Source: Vitis vinifera (taxonomy: Eukaryota > Streptophyta > Magnoliopsida > Vitales > Vitaceae). From it: 64,000 nucleotides of DNA. The DNA lies in assembly GCF_030704535.1 (NCBI RefSeq), contig NC_081820.1:22147001-22211000 (forward strand). Direction: 5' to 3'. A program made the translations under genes and the position numbers. This document shows, one piece after another, positions 11,117 to 23,901 of the stretch. The notes below the pieces were generated by a model. It saw only the letters and a list, made by a program, of their open reading frames with translations, made no database searches and was not told the DNA's origin. The stretch's first letter is position 1. Every line of letters begins with the position of its first letter.

Positions 11117-11766
11117 ATATCAACAGGATTTCAGCTAAAGTAGCATCTCGGAGATGGCGAAACCCCATTTTGCAAGAACGGGGGGACGTAAATAATATTC
11201 TGGGAACGGAGTTTTGGAACCGGCAACGGCAATCATTTATTCCCAGCCTGTGGAGACCTCTGGAAACCCCTATTTTTCAATTACCAGAAAGGGTTAAAAA
11301 GATGCTAGAAAATCGACAGCACTTCAAGGCAGGAAGCAAAATGATCAGAACTTCGCCAGAAAACGAGCTGGGACTGGGAAATGAAAAAAATCATTCTTCG
11401 AGGATCAAAGCCTTCTCACTAACCGAAGGTCTCACGTATTCCTACTTAAAAGACACACGGTTCGTTCTCCTGCTTTGCCTACTCATTCATAGGGTTTACT
11501 GCTTGGTGGGCTTATACCCCGATTGAGATAGTAGAAATACCAGGACCCAGTTGTTTGAAACCTTGGTTGGTAGATCTAGTAAGGGCAAAAATGGACGCTT
11601 TGCAAAGGGTGGTCGTAGATCAGCGGTAACAGAATCTTCTTTTCCAGATCCGATTCAATCTGGAGCAACAGACGCCCTTACACAGAGAGAACCATTCGAC
11701 CCGCGAGGAACACTTCCGGAACCAAAGCCAAAGGAAGTCATGATGGAAAGTCAAGGTAAGAAGGTA
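11117..11766. other. 650-bp foreign insert, possibly organellar DNA
   Basis: This block is clearly GC-richer than the element around it and is bounded exactly by the two copies of a 258-bp direct repeat. It has no terminal repeats of its own. Its base use, and the lack of simple AT tracts, recall plant mitochondrial DNA, but I could not recognise a specific gene. The open frames at 11104-11526 and 11551-11778 match no family I know. The frame at 11104 begins in the flanking repeat. Origin unproven. Confidence 0.5.
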
Positions 11767-12024
11767 CTTCCAAATTGAATCAATTAAACCTTCCAAGATA
11801 TTTTTAAAAAAAAATCAATTTCTAATTTATAGGGTTTTGGATGTTCATTTTGATTGTTGGATCTATGATTTGTTATTGTTTGCTGCAACTAGGTTCTGAA
11901 AACTCCATTCTACATCTTCGATCAGGTTTACCTTATTTTCTTTTTCTTCTTCTACTTCTTTATATGTGTTTCTTCTTCTCTATAAATCGATTAATTTTTT
12001 TTTATTAATTTATGTTTGGAATCT
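11767..12024 (+). repeat. 258-bp direct repeat, copy 2
   Basis: Second copy of 10859-11116 at a constant offset of 908 bp. No mismatch was seen, which argues that the duplication and the insertion between the copies are recent. Confidence 0.9.
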
Positions 12025-12715
12025 TTGATGTTTCTTTATCTTGTATTAATGGAAACTGGAGAGAAAAATTGAAATGGTTGGAAAAATCTAAAGATTTTTC
12101 GCTTTCACGTGTTTACAATATTGAAAATTTTTAATGGTTAGGAAAAAAATAAAAATAAAAAAACAAACAAAAACAAAACTTTTGGTTTTTTTTCCCCTTT
12201 GTTTATTATTATCGCCACCTTCCTTTCCCAGTTGAAAATAGAAAAAACATTTGCTAGCTTTGAGAATTTAAATATTATAATAAATAATTTTTTTTTTGAA
12301 AAAATATAATTTTATAACTACTTGAGCATGACAAATTATTCAAAATTTTAATAAAAATAATAATTTAATATTTGTGCATTAGGGTTATACGATTTTTTAT
12401 GGTTAATTTTTTATTTATTGAGTATATAATAACAAAAAACCTCTCAAATTTTATTTTTTTTAAATAAAAGTAAAAATAAAAAAACATTTTAAATTATATG
12501 TAAGGATATTATTATAAATTTATTTCTTTTTCATTTTCATTCCTATTATTATCAAACATTGGAATGGAAACAAATAATCATTCCAATTTTGCATTCCTAA
12601 GTTCATCCAAATGCTAGAAATGGAATCATCAAATTTTTTCCATTCCACTAAGAAATAGGAAAGGAAACAAAATATTATTTTCATTCCCTATTCCGACGTA
12701 CCAAACACCCCCTTA

Positions 12716-13927
12716 AGGGAATTATCTTAGAGAATCCTTTTCTTAAGATGTTTATGTCTTTCGATTTCTTTTTTTGGCCTTTTTGATGAAGACATGGATT
12801 ATATGATAATTTTATTGAGCTTAAAAGAAGAGTTTGATTTCTCAAAAGTAAATTCAATCAAAACTTTTATGGATTTGATGCTATTTAGAAAAGAAAAAAA
12901 AAGAAAAAAAGAGTTTTTGATAACTTATATATCAATTTAAACGGAACTGTAACAATACTCTTAACACTTTTTATAACATTTGAGTGTGTAAAAAAAATGG
13001 TAAAAGTAGTATTGTTAAGTTATGAAATATTTATTATGCCTGGGAAAGTTCTTATACCAGTTTGTTGTGTGAGTAAAAAACTTTAATATAAAAAAACATT
13101 AATTTTAAAACACAAAGATAAAATAATAACGATGATGTAAGAGGTTGACGGTGTCTACATCTCTCTTTATAAGAGAGAATCATGTTAGATTTTCTATTTA
13201 CACCGTCAACCACAAATTTTATGGTAATTTGTTGAGATTGAGATAGAAAACTTAGTTAGTTGGGATTGTTGTGAAAATTTTGTTTTCCTTGAATTGCTCC
13301 GGTGTTGTAGAAGATTTATTAGAATATTTCAAAATTTCAAACCTATCATTCAACTCTACAGGGTAACATAATTATTAATTTGGGTCAATAATGAATGCAC
13401 CCTACTTGTAAAAATGTACAAAAATTAGGTTTAGACTTAGGAAGAATGGACAAGCATTTGGATTCAAAACCTAGTTGTTTAAAAACAGAAAAATCATTTT
13501 CTAGACTTAGAAATTGATAGTTTTTTAATTAAAAAAAGATATTTTAAAAACTTTGTTTTGAAAATGACATTTTTTTAAAAAAAAACATTTGAGTTATTTT
13601 TATTTTTTTAGATTAAAAAATAATTGTACAAATATAAATAATAATTAAAAAAATAAAGAATTACAAATAAATTTTATTGTTAAAGCTTAAAAAAATGTCG
13701 GAGAATATTTAAAATTCTGTAACTTTAATTCTAGAAAACGTTGTAAAATTATTTTTAAAATTTGTGCTCAAATTATGCTTTTTAAAAACTATTTTAAAAA
13801 TTGTTTTCAAACATTCTTTATTTCCTTTATGTGAAACATATTGTTTTCGAATCAACGATAAGTAGTTTTATTAAGTAAATAGTTATATAAATAGACCTCT
13901 GACACCACAAATGGAGGAGAGACCAAG
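12716..13927. other. AT-rich spacer, no gene
   Basis: Contains a short nested hairpin (13143-13211) and, at about 13440-13850, poly-A/T-rich sequence resembling the TTTTAAAAATAATT-type MITE remnants seen elsewhere in the window. No coding feature supported. Confidence 0.6.
13143..13211. repeat. short nested inverted repeat
   Basis: Arms GGTTGACGGTGT (13143-13154) and ACACCGTCAACC (13200-13211) are perfectly complementary. An inner palindrome CTCTCTTTATAAGAGAG lies at 13161-13177. It may be a tiny MITE or a chance hairpin. Confidence 0.6.
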
Positions 13928-13930
13928 TGT

Positions 13931-14144
13931 GGTGTTTGTTTGTTAGCTGAATAGAAAAAACAAAAATATTTGGTTTTTTCTATTCAGTTAAAAGTAATTT
14001 ATTGACACCAACCAACACAATTAAGTTAAACTTAATAACAAGTTCATTTTAATTATGTTGGTTAATATGAACAAAATACTTTTAACTAAATAGAAAAAGC
14101 CAAATATTTTACCTTTTTCTATTCAGCCAAAAAACAAATATCAC
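13931..14144. mobile_element. hAT-like MITE, about 214 bp
   Basis: The ends GGTGTTTGTTTGTTAGCTGA and the complement of CAGCCAAAAAACAAATATCAC form an inverted repeat that continues into GAATAGAAAAA. A related copy lies at 23708-23901. Flanks share CAAGT on both sides, a possible worn target duplication. No coding capacity. Confidence 0.75.
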
Positions 14145-15551
14145 TCAAGTTCATCCCATAAACCTGCAACTTACACCAAAATTTGCCTTGGAGATGAAGC
14201 AAAGACAGTCTAATTTAAGCTCGAAAAACCAATTAATCAGCCAGATGATTAGTATTTTTCTGGTTCTAAATTTGTGGACAACCCCTTCTAGGACTCCAAT
14301 TGGCAATAATTTTAGGCCTTTGGGCCGACATTGACCCTGGAAACCCTCCCTGTCATCTGCAATACAGCCCAGCCCAGCAGGGGAACCTTGTGATTTGGTT
14401 AAAGAATTCATCATATTGGCTATGGCCCTGTGGACCATTTATTTATTCACTTTGTTTCTCTAGACAAGAGACTTATCTTTTCCTTTTCCTCCTCAATTTC
14501 TTGACGACCAAACAGAACTCCAAGAAGTAGACAATACTCCCGATTCTCTTTAAATTAGCTGGTTGATCACATCATTGTCGGTCAAATAGACTGATACAAT
14601 TCTTGTCAGTTCAATTAATTACAGAAACCTCCACCATTAAATATGAAATAATTTGAGAAACCCCATAAAAAACTGGGTCTAGAGACTTGGTTGGACCATG
14701 ACATAGACCTCGCTGCCTCACGTAAGCACTTACGTTTTCTCACGAACCATCCAGGGATTTTCCGGGAAACTTGGGATTAACCAGCACTTCTGACTCCTGT
14801 CTTCTTTCATCAAACATTTACTTATTTTAATTAGTTGCCTTTTGGCCCTGTTATTAACTTCACCTCTAGAAGCTACCAAAATCAAAATTTTCAAACAAGT
14901 TCGACAGACACCTATTTTGAATTTGATGTCAAGAAGTATTAGGTCTTTCATATTAGAATAACTATGGACTCACATATGAAGCATAGTTTATGATTAAGCT
15001 ATTAGCATATACATATTTAATTTATATTTGTTTTAAAGTATAGACCACCTCATGTGTAGAGCCCAATATCATGTGTCTTAGATGATGAGCGTAAGCCACA
15101 TATGACCCAATATTTAAAGGGAATGGTCCATAATGCATAAAGGGTAAAAAGAATTCATATATATAAGGGATTCATAAGGTTGGTGTCTGTTCATAATAAT
15201 TTGAATAATTTTTTAATAGACAGAACATGTTCTCTCCAGCTTCTCATCGTTAGAGAGATTACAGAAAATGTGGTTTTCCCTCTATAGCCTTAGAAGATCC
15301 ATATCCTATTCAACACGAAAAATGGACTTAGGTTTGTTCCCTTCCTATAAAAGGGTCTGATATAATTTCTTGGTATGATTCAACGTGTGAATCCTGTCTG
15401 GCAATTGAATTTAGAATGGAGTTCTTTCATTCTATACTGTGGGTCAACATATATTGTGTTGGATTTTGTGCGTACGCTTCGTCTTTTAAACCTTGACCAG
15501 GCCTGTAGCCCATTGGGTCAAGGCCTCATATATATACAGAGAGACACACAT
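14145..15551. other. spacer without recognised gene
   Basis: Mixed-composition sequence with several short open frames (for example near 14300 and 14730-14951) that carry no motif I recognise. It could include worn transposon or promoter-like sequence (15150-15540), but nothing can be assigned. Confidence 0.5.
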
Positions 15552-15945
15552 CCCACGTATGAGAAAAGAGGAGAGAAAGTGAAGGTCTCATCATCCCCTC
15601 CTGTCGTTTTTCCTTAATTTCTTGCAGTTGCCCTTGAGTTGTAATACGATCATGACAATCCTTTGTAGATGTTATGGGCAATGGAAGTAAGTCTTTGACT
15701 TCTTACATAAGAGAAAGAGAAGAGAAAGTGAAGAAACCATCATCCCCTCTTGTCGTTTTTCCAATTTTGCAGTTGTCCTTGAATTGTAATATGATGATGA
15801 CAATCCTCTGTAGATTCTTTGGGCAATGGAAGTAAGTTTTTGACTTCCCACGTATGAGAAAGAGAGGAGAAAGTGTAGACACCATCATCCTCTCTTGTCG
15901 TGTTTCCTTTCTTGCAGTGGTCCTTAAATTGTAGTAAGATTATGA
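15552..15945 (+). repeat. three-copy tandem repeat, about 145-150-bp period
   Basis: Copies begin at 15552, 15702 and 15847 with CCCACGTATGAG-like sequence. They run through AGGAGAGAAAGTG, ATCATCCCCTC(C/T)TGTCGT, a TTGCAG word and GGGCAATGGAAGTAAGT. The third copy is shorter. In the first two copies an acceptor-like TTGCAG and a strong donor-like GAAGTAAGT lie roughly 65 bp apart, so the unit resembles a small exon, but no reading frame is conserved. Confidence 0.8.
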
Positions 15946-16325
15946 TACATCAAAGAGGTTCTGAATTGAGTGACAAATGCAATCCAAGTACTTATTTTTA
16001 TTTCATCTCTCGAAACCATTACAATCCATAGAGTGTACCAACCATAAGTAATAACCTTGTGTGAATAACAAAACATGTTTCAATCATGGTGAATGAAGTA
16101 CGAGGATCACCTTATTGACTAGAATGGTTTCGTGAAATGTATACCTATCCTGTTCTACGCGCACTCAGCACATGACTTGAGAGTTGAACACACCAAAGTG
16201 ATATATAGCCCCCTTCAAGCCAGGCATCTAATACTTTGATTCAAACCTTTTATTATGGTAGCAACTAACTGACTTCCAATCCTTCCTGTGTATTAAGTTT
16301 CTAACTGTCTACTTTATTTAAAAAT
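15946..16325. other. 3' flank of PAR1-1
   Basis: From about 16210 the sequence (GGCATCTAATACTTTGATTC and following) is homologous to the 3' flanks of the other two PAR1 copies (24070-24173 and 36300-36432). The duplicated unit therefore starts here. 15946-16200 holds nothing recognisable. Confidence 0.6.
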
Positions 16326-17164
16326 CTATGATGAAGCAGGGGCCACTGCAGGGGCAACCCCGAACTTCACAGGATTGACCCCTGATACTGGCCCTGGTGC
16401 CACAAAACCAGAACTTCGGATCTCCGCCATTTCTCTCCTCGCATCTCCCCTTTGTGCTTCACACAGTTTTGGCAGAAATACACCTGCAATTTATCACAAA
16501 TGTTAGCTATCTTTATGTGAGAAAAGAATAAAGCATGCATGTTAGTCTCCGGGCGTTTAGGGTTGGTTTGTAGGTTACCTTCACCGGCAGCGAGATTGAA
16601 GTAGAGATCAACAATGTTGGGGCAGCTGTTATAGCACTGAGAAGAGCAAAGCTTATGGGTGAACCCACACTCCAGGAGAGAATCCGATGAAATCCCTAGC
16701 GATTTCCTATCAACCCCACAGGCTTCAATGCACTGGTCGCTCTCCACCCAGTCCTTCACCTTGTCCGCCTCAATCTCCGACGTCCTGCACACATATGCTT
16801 CCTCTCCGCTCCTCCTCACATGCTTCTCAAGCACACAGCGCTTACCGGACGATGACACCGCGTAGGCGCACGTGTCTTTGTTCAGATTCTCACATGTTAT
16901 TCCTCCTACACCACCAACCAAGTATTTGTTAGATTAAAAGCTTTTGATATAGTTGATGAAAACCCATCCCAAATATGGGAAGGAAAGTGGGATTTTTAGA
17001 TGAAGGGTGCTTGTAAAAAGGCTGATTTTCAGTATGAAATATGAAAAAATATTTTAAAGCCAATATGAAAGAGTCTATTGTTTCTTACCTAGAGAACCTT
17101 GCACACAAACAGCAAGTGTAAGAGCCAGGACTGCCAGGGACATCAAGCCAAAATTAGAAGCCAT
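16326..17164 (-). CDS. PAR1: PAR1 family secreted cysteine-rich protein, copy 1, intact
   Basis: Member of the plant PAR1 (photoassimilate-responsive protein) family, first known from tobacco transcripts raised by sugar accumulation. The biochemical role is unknown. Exons (minus) are 17164-17089, 16905-16579 and 16483-16326, giving 186 residues, with GT-AG introns and conserved phase. Residues 1-23 form a signal peptide (MASNFGLMSLAVLALTLAV...), so the protein is probably exported. The mature part has many cysteines (ITCEN, DTCAY, KRCVLE, YVCRT, DQCIEACG, LECGF, KLCSSQCYNSCPNI, PKLCE) suggesting disulfides. The tail is Pro/Ala-rich (...VAPAVAPASS). Ala-Tyr, Val, His and Ser-Ser variants in exon 2 set this copy apart from copies 2 and 3. 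Confidence 0.92.
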
Positions 17165-17266
17165 GGGCACAGCTCTGATGCACCAAACAAGCCAAAAATT
17201 TAGCTGAAGTTTGGCAGAGAGTTAAAGAGTTTTGTTGTGGAGACTGAGTAATGAGGAGGGGTAGCA

Positions 17267-17274
17267 ATTTATAG
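17267..17274 (-). promoter_or_regulatory. TATA box of PAR1-1
   Basis: The minus strand reads CGACTATAAATTGC about 105 bp upstream of the ATG. The same CGACTATAAAT word is kept at the same distance in PAR1-2 and PAR1-3. Farther upstream a TTTGACT W-box-like word (17450-17455 region) is also kept in all three. Confidence 0.7.
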
Positions 17275-18479
17275 TCGTTGCGGCTGGGTAGTTTTGAACG
17301 TGGGGGAAAGATTTGGAAAATGGAACTTTCAATGTGAAATCAAGATATGGACCTCAATTCTAATTTCTAGTGAAGATGGTCTATTGTGGGACCGCGCTCG
17401 GAAGGTTGGTGAATGGACCCCAATGTTTGGAAAATCAGAAGTTTTGGCAGTCAAAGACTCCGCCATCAATGGAACACGGCGCTCTGCAAATTAGGCACCA
17501 TATTTTCCATGATTTTGGCCGTGTCAAACGGTGCCTTATTTAAGGATTAGTCAAAACTATTGCACTTCTGGGGCCTTTGCTTGGCTTTTGAAATACATGT
17601 TGAAATTGGGAATTGAACACTGCTTTGTTTTAGTTTTTGTTTTCTCGAGTTTATCGACTAGCTTTGTACAATTTTAACGGTATTAACGTCAGACTTTTGG
17701 CACCATTAAAACTTCAGAAGATATGCCACGTAATACATTGACAATGTGTACCAAAAATTCAAAAAATAGTTACCCTTAAATAAATTAAAAAGGTAGCGTG
17801 TTTTTAAAAATGGTTGTCAAAAATAATTTTTTAGAATAATTTTTTAAAATTATTCTATGATATTTTATAAAATAAAATTTTGTTTGAAAATTTAAGATAT
17901 TTTTAACATATTTTAAATATTTTTAACTGTGTTTTAAAAATAATTTTTATGTTTCCTATTTTTTTTAATCATTCTACATATTTGCATAATTATTTTTTAA
18001 AACAGTCTTAAAACAAATAAAAATAATAAAAAATAAATAAAAGATGTTATCTAAAAAAACCATATTCTTAAAACAAAAAACAAAATCAATTTTTTATTAT
18101 CAAACATGTTTTCTTAATTTTTTATTTTAAAGAACGATAAACCGTTCTAAAAAAACAATTGTTAAACTAATCCTAAAATTTTTACTTATTGATATTTATA
18201 TGATAATTTGATCAATCTGATCATTTCTTAAAAACAGTATTTCCTTCTTGAGAAAATAAGTTTAATAGGTTGTTGATAGAAAAAATGTTTTTCAAAATTT
18301 GTTTTCAAAGCATATTATTTTTAAAACAAATTTAAGATATGATTAAAATCTTTTGCATTATATATAAATATAAAACTTTGTAAAAAATAAGTTCAAAAAT
18401 TATTTTTCATATTTAGATTTTTAATCCCAATTTTGTTTTTAAAAAATAATTGATAACTACGGTTAATAACTATTCTTAA

Positions 18480-19035
18480 AAACTGTTTTTCAAAAATTGA
18501 ATTTGAAAATATTGTCAAGGAGCTAATAATATTTTATTTTAATAAAAATTTGGTTATACATGGGAGTATTTATTTAGTGGTTTATTTTTTTACCCTTTGT
18601 AAAATAGATTTAATTAGTAATAAAACAAATTAATACTCAATGGTAAGCCTTTCTAAGCACTAAAGAGATGGTTTCACCACCCTATCATTGGACATGAAAC
18701 GGTTTTGAAAGCAGAATCAAATAGTGAAAACATGTTTTGAAAATGAAATTAGTGTATGGTGCAGCTAAAAATAGAGTGATTCGAGTTTTCAAAAGCATCA
18801 TTGCGTTTTCCACTGTGACATTATAACAAGATGGAAAGGCCTGCATCACATGATTTGAAATCAAGGAAATTCAAAACAATATTTTTGGAAGTGTTAGGAA
18901 ATTAAGGCAAACAGGCGTTGTCCAGGGAAGAAACCAACTCCACCGGTCAAGCAAGCCATTACTGTAGAGAGTGGACTAAGCTTCCGGATATATCCTTCTC
19001 CTTTCCCATCATTTTAGTTAAACCAATGGTTTGCT
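18480..19035. repeat. conserved spacer block A, copy 1
   Basis: Homologous to 34025-34560 and 37905-38410. Shared words include CTAAGCACTAAA, GAAAGCAGAATCAAA, TTTTCAAAAGCATCATTG, ACAATATTTTTGGAAGTGT and GGTCAAGCAAGCCATTA. In copy 3 a 74-codon frame is open (38113-38337). Here the equivalent frame is interrupted, so this is either a decayed exon or non-coding. Confidence 0.8.
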
Positions 19036-22000
19036 TGTTGTAAGAGATACTTTCAAAAACGTTTTTTAAAAAACGACTTGTTTTGAAATTTTGGAAGAGT
19101 GTCCTTTGAGAGATTGTTCCTAGTGTTTATATCAAATAGATTTTAGGTTTTTCCAAAAATTATTATGGGTTATTTACTTTTCTAAATAAATATCCTATAT
19201 AAATATTTTTTATTTTGTAAAAATTATATGAAATAATTGGTTAAAATGGATGAAATATTTATCATATTTACGAATTTATCATTTCTCATGTTTTTGTTAA
19301 ATAACTCATTTTTTATATAAATACCCTTGACTATTTCAAGTATTTATAATATGTTTTAAAAGAAATTGTTATTTTTATAAATAAATAAAAACAATAACGA
19401 CAATTTTATCAAAATGGATTAGATTTCTAAAATTGGGTTTGATTTACCTTTTTAATCAAATAACCTAAATTATATACCACCTACAAGTTAAATTATGTAA
19501 TAATGAAGTAAACTCATTTCATGTGATGAAATAATTACTGTGATTTTGATCTAGGGAAGCAATATAGGGTTATTTGATTAGAAGGGTTAAAATAATTTAT
19601 TTAAAGTGACTTTCATTTTTTTTAAATGTAAGAATTTATAATATCTAATTTTTAATTATTAAAAATTACAATCAATCAAATCACAAAATATGTATATTTT
19701 AATCTCATTGCTTTAAATCAAGTGTAATTTTTTTTTTTTATCAAATTTCAAACAAAGCCTTTTCATAGCACTTCACGAGGAAAATTTAAAGGAAATTTTA
19801 TTACTTTAACTTTTTTTTAATGGTTAAGCACCTTTTATTTTTATTTTTCCTAAAAGTTAAGAAATTTTCACAAATTGGTTCAGCTTTTAAATTATGTTTG
19901 ATTCATAAAATAAAATTACATATAATTAAAATTAACTAAAATTTTAATATATTTTAAAATTATTTAATTTTTACATATAAATAAAATAAGTTTGAAGTAC
20001 TGTCGAAGATAATTTATTAATTTTAAATATATTATTTATTTATTTTTCACTTGCATTTTCCCTTGTCTACAATAAAGAAGAAAAAAAAAAAAGAAAGAAT
20101 GAGAGTTTCCTTGAACTTCTAACGGAATGAAAGGTCTTTGAAATTTGTAAATGAGTGCTCCTTCCTCCTTATGATAGTGACGATGTGTGGGCTGCAAATC
20201 AACTCCAAATCAATAAGTTAGTTGAAGAAAAGAAGGAAGTGAGAATGGAGTCTTCTTCTACATGTAGGCGTGATTAGTGGGGCTGAAACTAAACTAAAGG
20301 GGGAGAGTTTGTTATTTATTAGTCTACGGATCTTTGACTCATTTCAACTTTTTTTTACCTTTAACACTTCCCATGAATATGGAAAGAATTTCTATGAGTT
20401 TGCCTTTTGTCTTTCAACTTTATTGCTTTAAACCCCTTTCCTTGTCCCACCTAAGAACAAGTGTTTGAAAATTGTTTATCGAGTCACCATTTTTTTCCCA
20501 CCATAGACAAATTGTTTGAAGCTTTTTTATTTACTTTTCAAATTAATACTAGTCTCATGATTCATGGGATGGTTGGCCATTGATTGATTATGCCCTGTTT
20601 GGATCAAAAACTCATTTTTAAGTTTAATATGGGCTTTTATATATGTTTGATGACTAATTTTATTCAAAGAATCAATGAGAAAAAGAGTTTAATATGAAAG
20701 TCAGAAAAATATTGTTTCTTATAAAAACTCTATTTTGATTTATAAAATATATATGTTTAATAAAACTTTTATAATATTAATATTGTTTTCAAAAAAGTGT
20801 GATTTTTGTTTCAATTTCAATTTTTAGGTAACCTAAAACAAGAAATTATCCCAAGAAATGTCTTAATAAGAGTGACAGTGATTCGATTAGTTTCATTCTT
20901 AATCAACTCGAGAATTTTATTAAGTTGATCTATTTTGATTACATTAAAAGTCATTAAAATTGATTTAGTTTTTTAATTAAGCCAACTTGATTTAACATTA
21001 ATCTAATTCATTCGAGTTACAAAAAATTTGAATTCATATAGTTTTTGAAAAAAATGTTAGCCCCAAGAACTATATTACTATTTAACTAAATATAAATGGT
21101 ATAATATAACAAGAAAAAAAAAAGGAAAAATAACCAAACTTATAACATTAGGTGATGAAAAATATTTTAGATAGAGCAAACAAAAATAAAAATGGACAAT
21201 CAACTTTATATGAAAAGAAAGGACACATTTTTTTTATAGCTTTTAATTTACATGTACAATTTTTAGTCCAGAGAATTAGGCTTTTGTGTTGAAACCCTAT
21301 ATAAGTATTTGAAATAGGTTTTTACCAAGTTATTTTATAAAAAAAAAATCCAATAAAAATAAAGAGAAAAGGGCTCTAAAAAATAAAAGAAACAACCAAT
21401 ATTCAAAATTCTTCAAAAGTATGGTATGGGTTGCGTTAACTTTTGAAGATCTTTCAAAAAGAAGTTTGAACACACTATAAATGTTTGAAAACTCTTCACA
21501 AGATATTTAAATTTCGGCATATAATTTGACACTTTATTTCCTTTTTCCTAATATTTTCTAGCTTTTCATATCCAATACTTATTTCTCACACCCTTATATA
21601 TCTAACACAGATGGACTTCAAATTTAAATCAACTCTAAAGTAGCTCCATATCAATTATAATTGACAAGATCCATAGAACATATAATGTGTCGTATTTAAT
21701 ATAATAATGGAATAAAATTATTAACATAATTTAATGCATTAATAATCTTTCTTTTTAGCAATTTTGTGAAAAAAAACATAAATTACAATGGCAAAAACAA
21801 ATGAATTCTAATCTAAAGTTATCTTAACGATCACACGGTTATAGTTTTCTTATCAACAAATGAATGATCCACAACAACTCATGAAAAACAAGATACTATA
21901 ATATGTTTACATGCGTAGAGTTTAATTATGTTTAATTTTTTGTGATTTTTATTCACTTTTTTTTTTTGTAGGCACATGCATGTTGTTTATTTATTTTAAT

Positions 22001-23707
22001 TTTTTTTTAAATATTTTTTAGTTATCCTAATTTATATACAATTATAAATTGAACACATACATGATTTTATGTAAATAAATGAAGCTTATTTATTTTCAAT
22101 TGTTTTTTTAACTTTTTGGTTCAATAATCTCAATTCTATATAAAAATATGTTAGTTTAGTTTTATATCAGGTTATTTGATTAAAACAATCATTGAAAACT
22201 CAATTTTGGAAATTTAATCTTCCATCTTTTTTTTTTCTTTTTTTTTTCATGTTTTAACAAAAATACACTCGTTCTTTTCTTCTAAAAATAACTATTTCTT
22301 TTAAAACCTATATGTAAATACTTGAAATAGTTTAGGACATTTATGCTAAAAATGAGTTACTCTTTAAATAAAAATATGAAATAGACTAATTTTATAATTT
22401 TATGCTAATTATAAAATATGCTAATTAATAAAATAAGTTTATAATAATAAAAATATAAGATAATAAAAGATAAAAGCAGGTAAAAATAATAAAGAGAAAT
22501 GGAGGAGAATGCAAACTTCAATTGAAGTGGCTTGACACCAACTTCCATAGGCATGGTATTCAAATTTTTTAATCTAAGTCTTGAGGTAGTCCATGATACA
22601 AGAATCCTTTATGCCAAGGACTCCTTATAAAAGACATATAATTATTTTTTATTTAAAAATATTTATAATCTTATATTTTTCAATAAAAGTTCGTTAAAAA
22701 AATTATTAGGATGATTTTTATATTTTCAATAAATGAAATTTAAAAATAAGATGATTAAAACTATTTGTTTATTAAAATTTTATTTTTAATATTCTATTTT
22801 TTTGTATAAATTTAAAATTATTTAGTTTTAAAACACAAATGAATATATGTGACTTATGCATATGTATTAATAGACATAAAATTGGCTTAATAGAAATGGC
22901 ACCATCCACTTTATTAAAAGGCAAAGGTTTAAATGCATTCTTTTATCATTGTTAAACACAATTTGAGAAGGATAAAATGTAAATCATTGGAAAGTATTAT
23001 GACTCTATTTCATTTATTTGATTAGTTGTACAATCGCTCAATCGGCAACTTAACTGGTTACTTTGTTGATAATGCATTTATCTGCTATTATCAAGCATAA
23101 TTCAAAAAGGATAAAATACAAGTCTTTTGAAAATAAATGACTTCTTTTCATTTGATTCCTAAGGAATTCACTACACATATCATTAATGTTATTGATAGAC
23201 AAATGAAGCAACAGTCAATGGATCGACTAGTTGACCAATTGCTTTGTTGATTATTGCATTCATTTTCGACTAGCTAGCAAGCATAATTCAAGATAGATAA
23301 AATGCAAATCCTTTGGAAATAAATCACGAAAATTCCATTTTTTACAATTTTTTTTAAATTTACCATAAATTTGTCATAATTCCACCCAACGCAATTGGCC
23401 AGACAACTGGGCTTTCCCCAGCCATCTGATGGAACATATGGCCCAAATGTTAATAACAACCACTACCAACCATACCAAGAAATTGGGCTGAAATGAGGTG
23501 GGCCTGGGCTGGAGATTTACCAATGTTTCAATGAGCCGAGCCCAAATGGTAATCAGATAAGGTTGAAAGTTGGGCTTAATGGGCCTAAGTTACATCCACA
23601 AAAATTCATGCCATTTCCTCAAACACATACACTGTACTCGTCCAATTTCTGCAGTGCAACTATTTTCGATAGCCAAGGAGGCAAAGAAGTTGTTGAAACA
23701 ATATTAG

Positions 23708-23901
23708 GGTGTGTTTGTTTTTTTACTTTAACTTTTTCTATTCATCTAAAAAGTAATCTATTAATATCATATTAAAGTGAATTTGTTATTAATAGGATCA
23801 GTTTAGTTATGTTAGATGATGTCAACATGTCATTTTTAACTGAATAAAAAGAGTCAAATATTTTGGTTTTTTCTATTCAGTCAAAAAACAAACACCACCT
23901 A
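23708..23901. mobile_element. hAT-like MITE, about 194 bp
   Basis: The ends TAGGGTGTGTTTG and the complement of CAAACACCACCTA form an inverted repeat that includes GAATAGAAAAA, as in the element at 13931-14144. No coding capacity. It lies at the end of PAR1 unit 1. Confidence 0.65.

Larger units (their letters stand above)
10500..12712. mobile_element. non-autonomous PIF/Harbinger-like element with internal foreign insert
   Basis: Imperfect terminal inverted repeats of about 30 bp start GGGGGTGTTTGGTAC at 10500 and mirror at 12712. The element is flanked by a 3-bp TTA duplication (10497-10499 and 12713-12715), the signature of PIF/Harbinger elements. No transposase is recognisable. The present 2213 bp includes a 908-bp gain (650-bp insert plus one extra 258-bp repeat copy), so the element was about 1.3 kb before that event. 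Confidence 0.85.

Noticed and set aside
11104-11526. 140-codon + frame in the foreign insert
   Set aside because: It starts inside the flanking 258-bp repeat and crosses the insert junction, so as written it is not an ancestral gene. No family recognised.
16659-16932. Plus-strand frames opposite PAR1 exon 2 (also at 24505-24792 and 36767-37054)
   Set aside because: Antisense shadows. They recur in all three copies only because PAR1 exon 2 is conserved.
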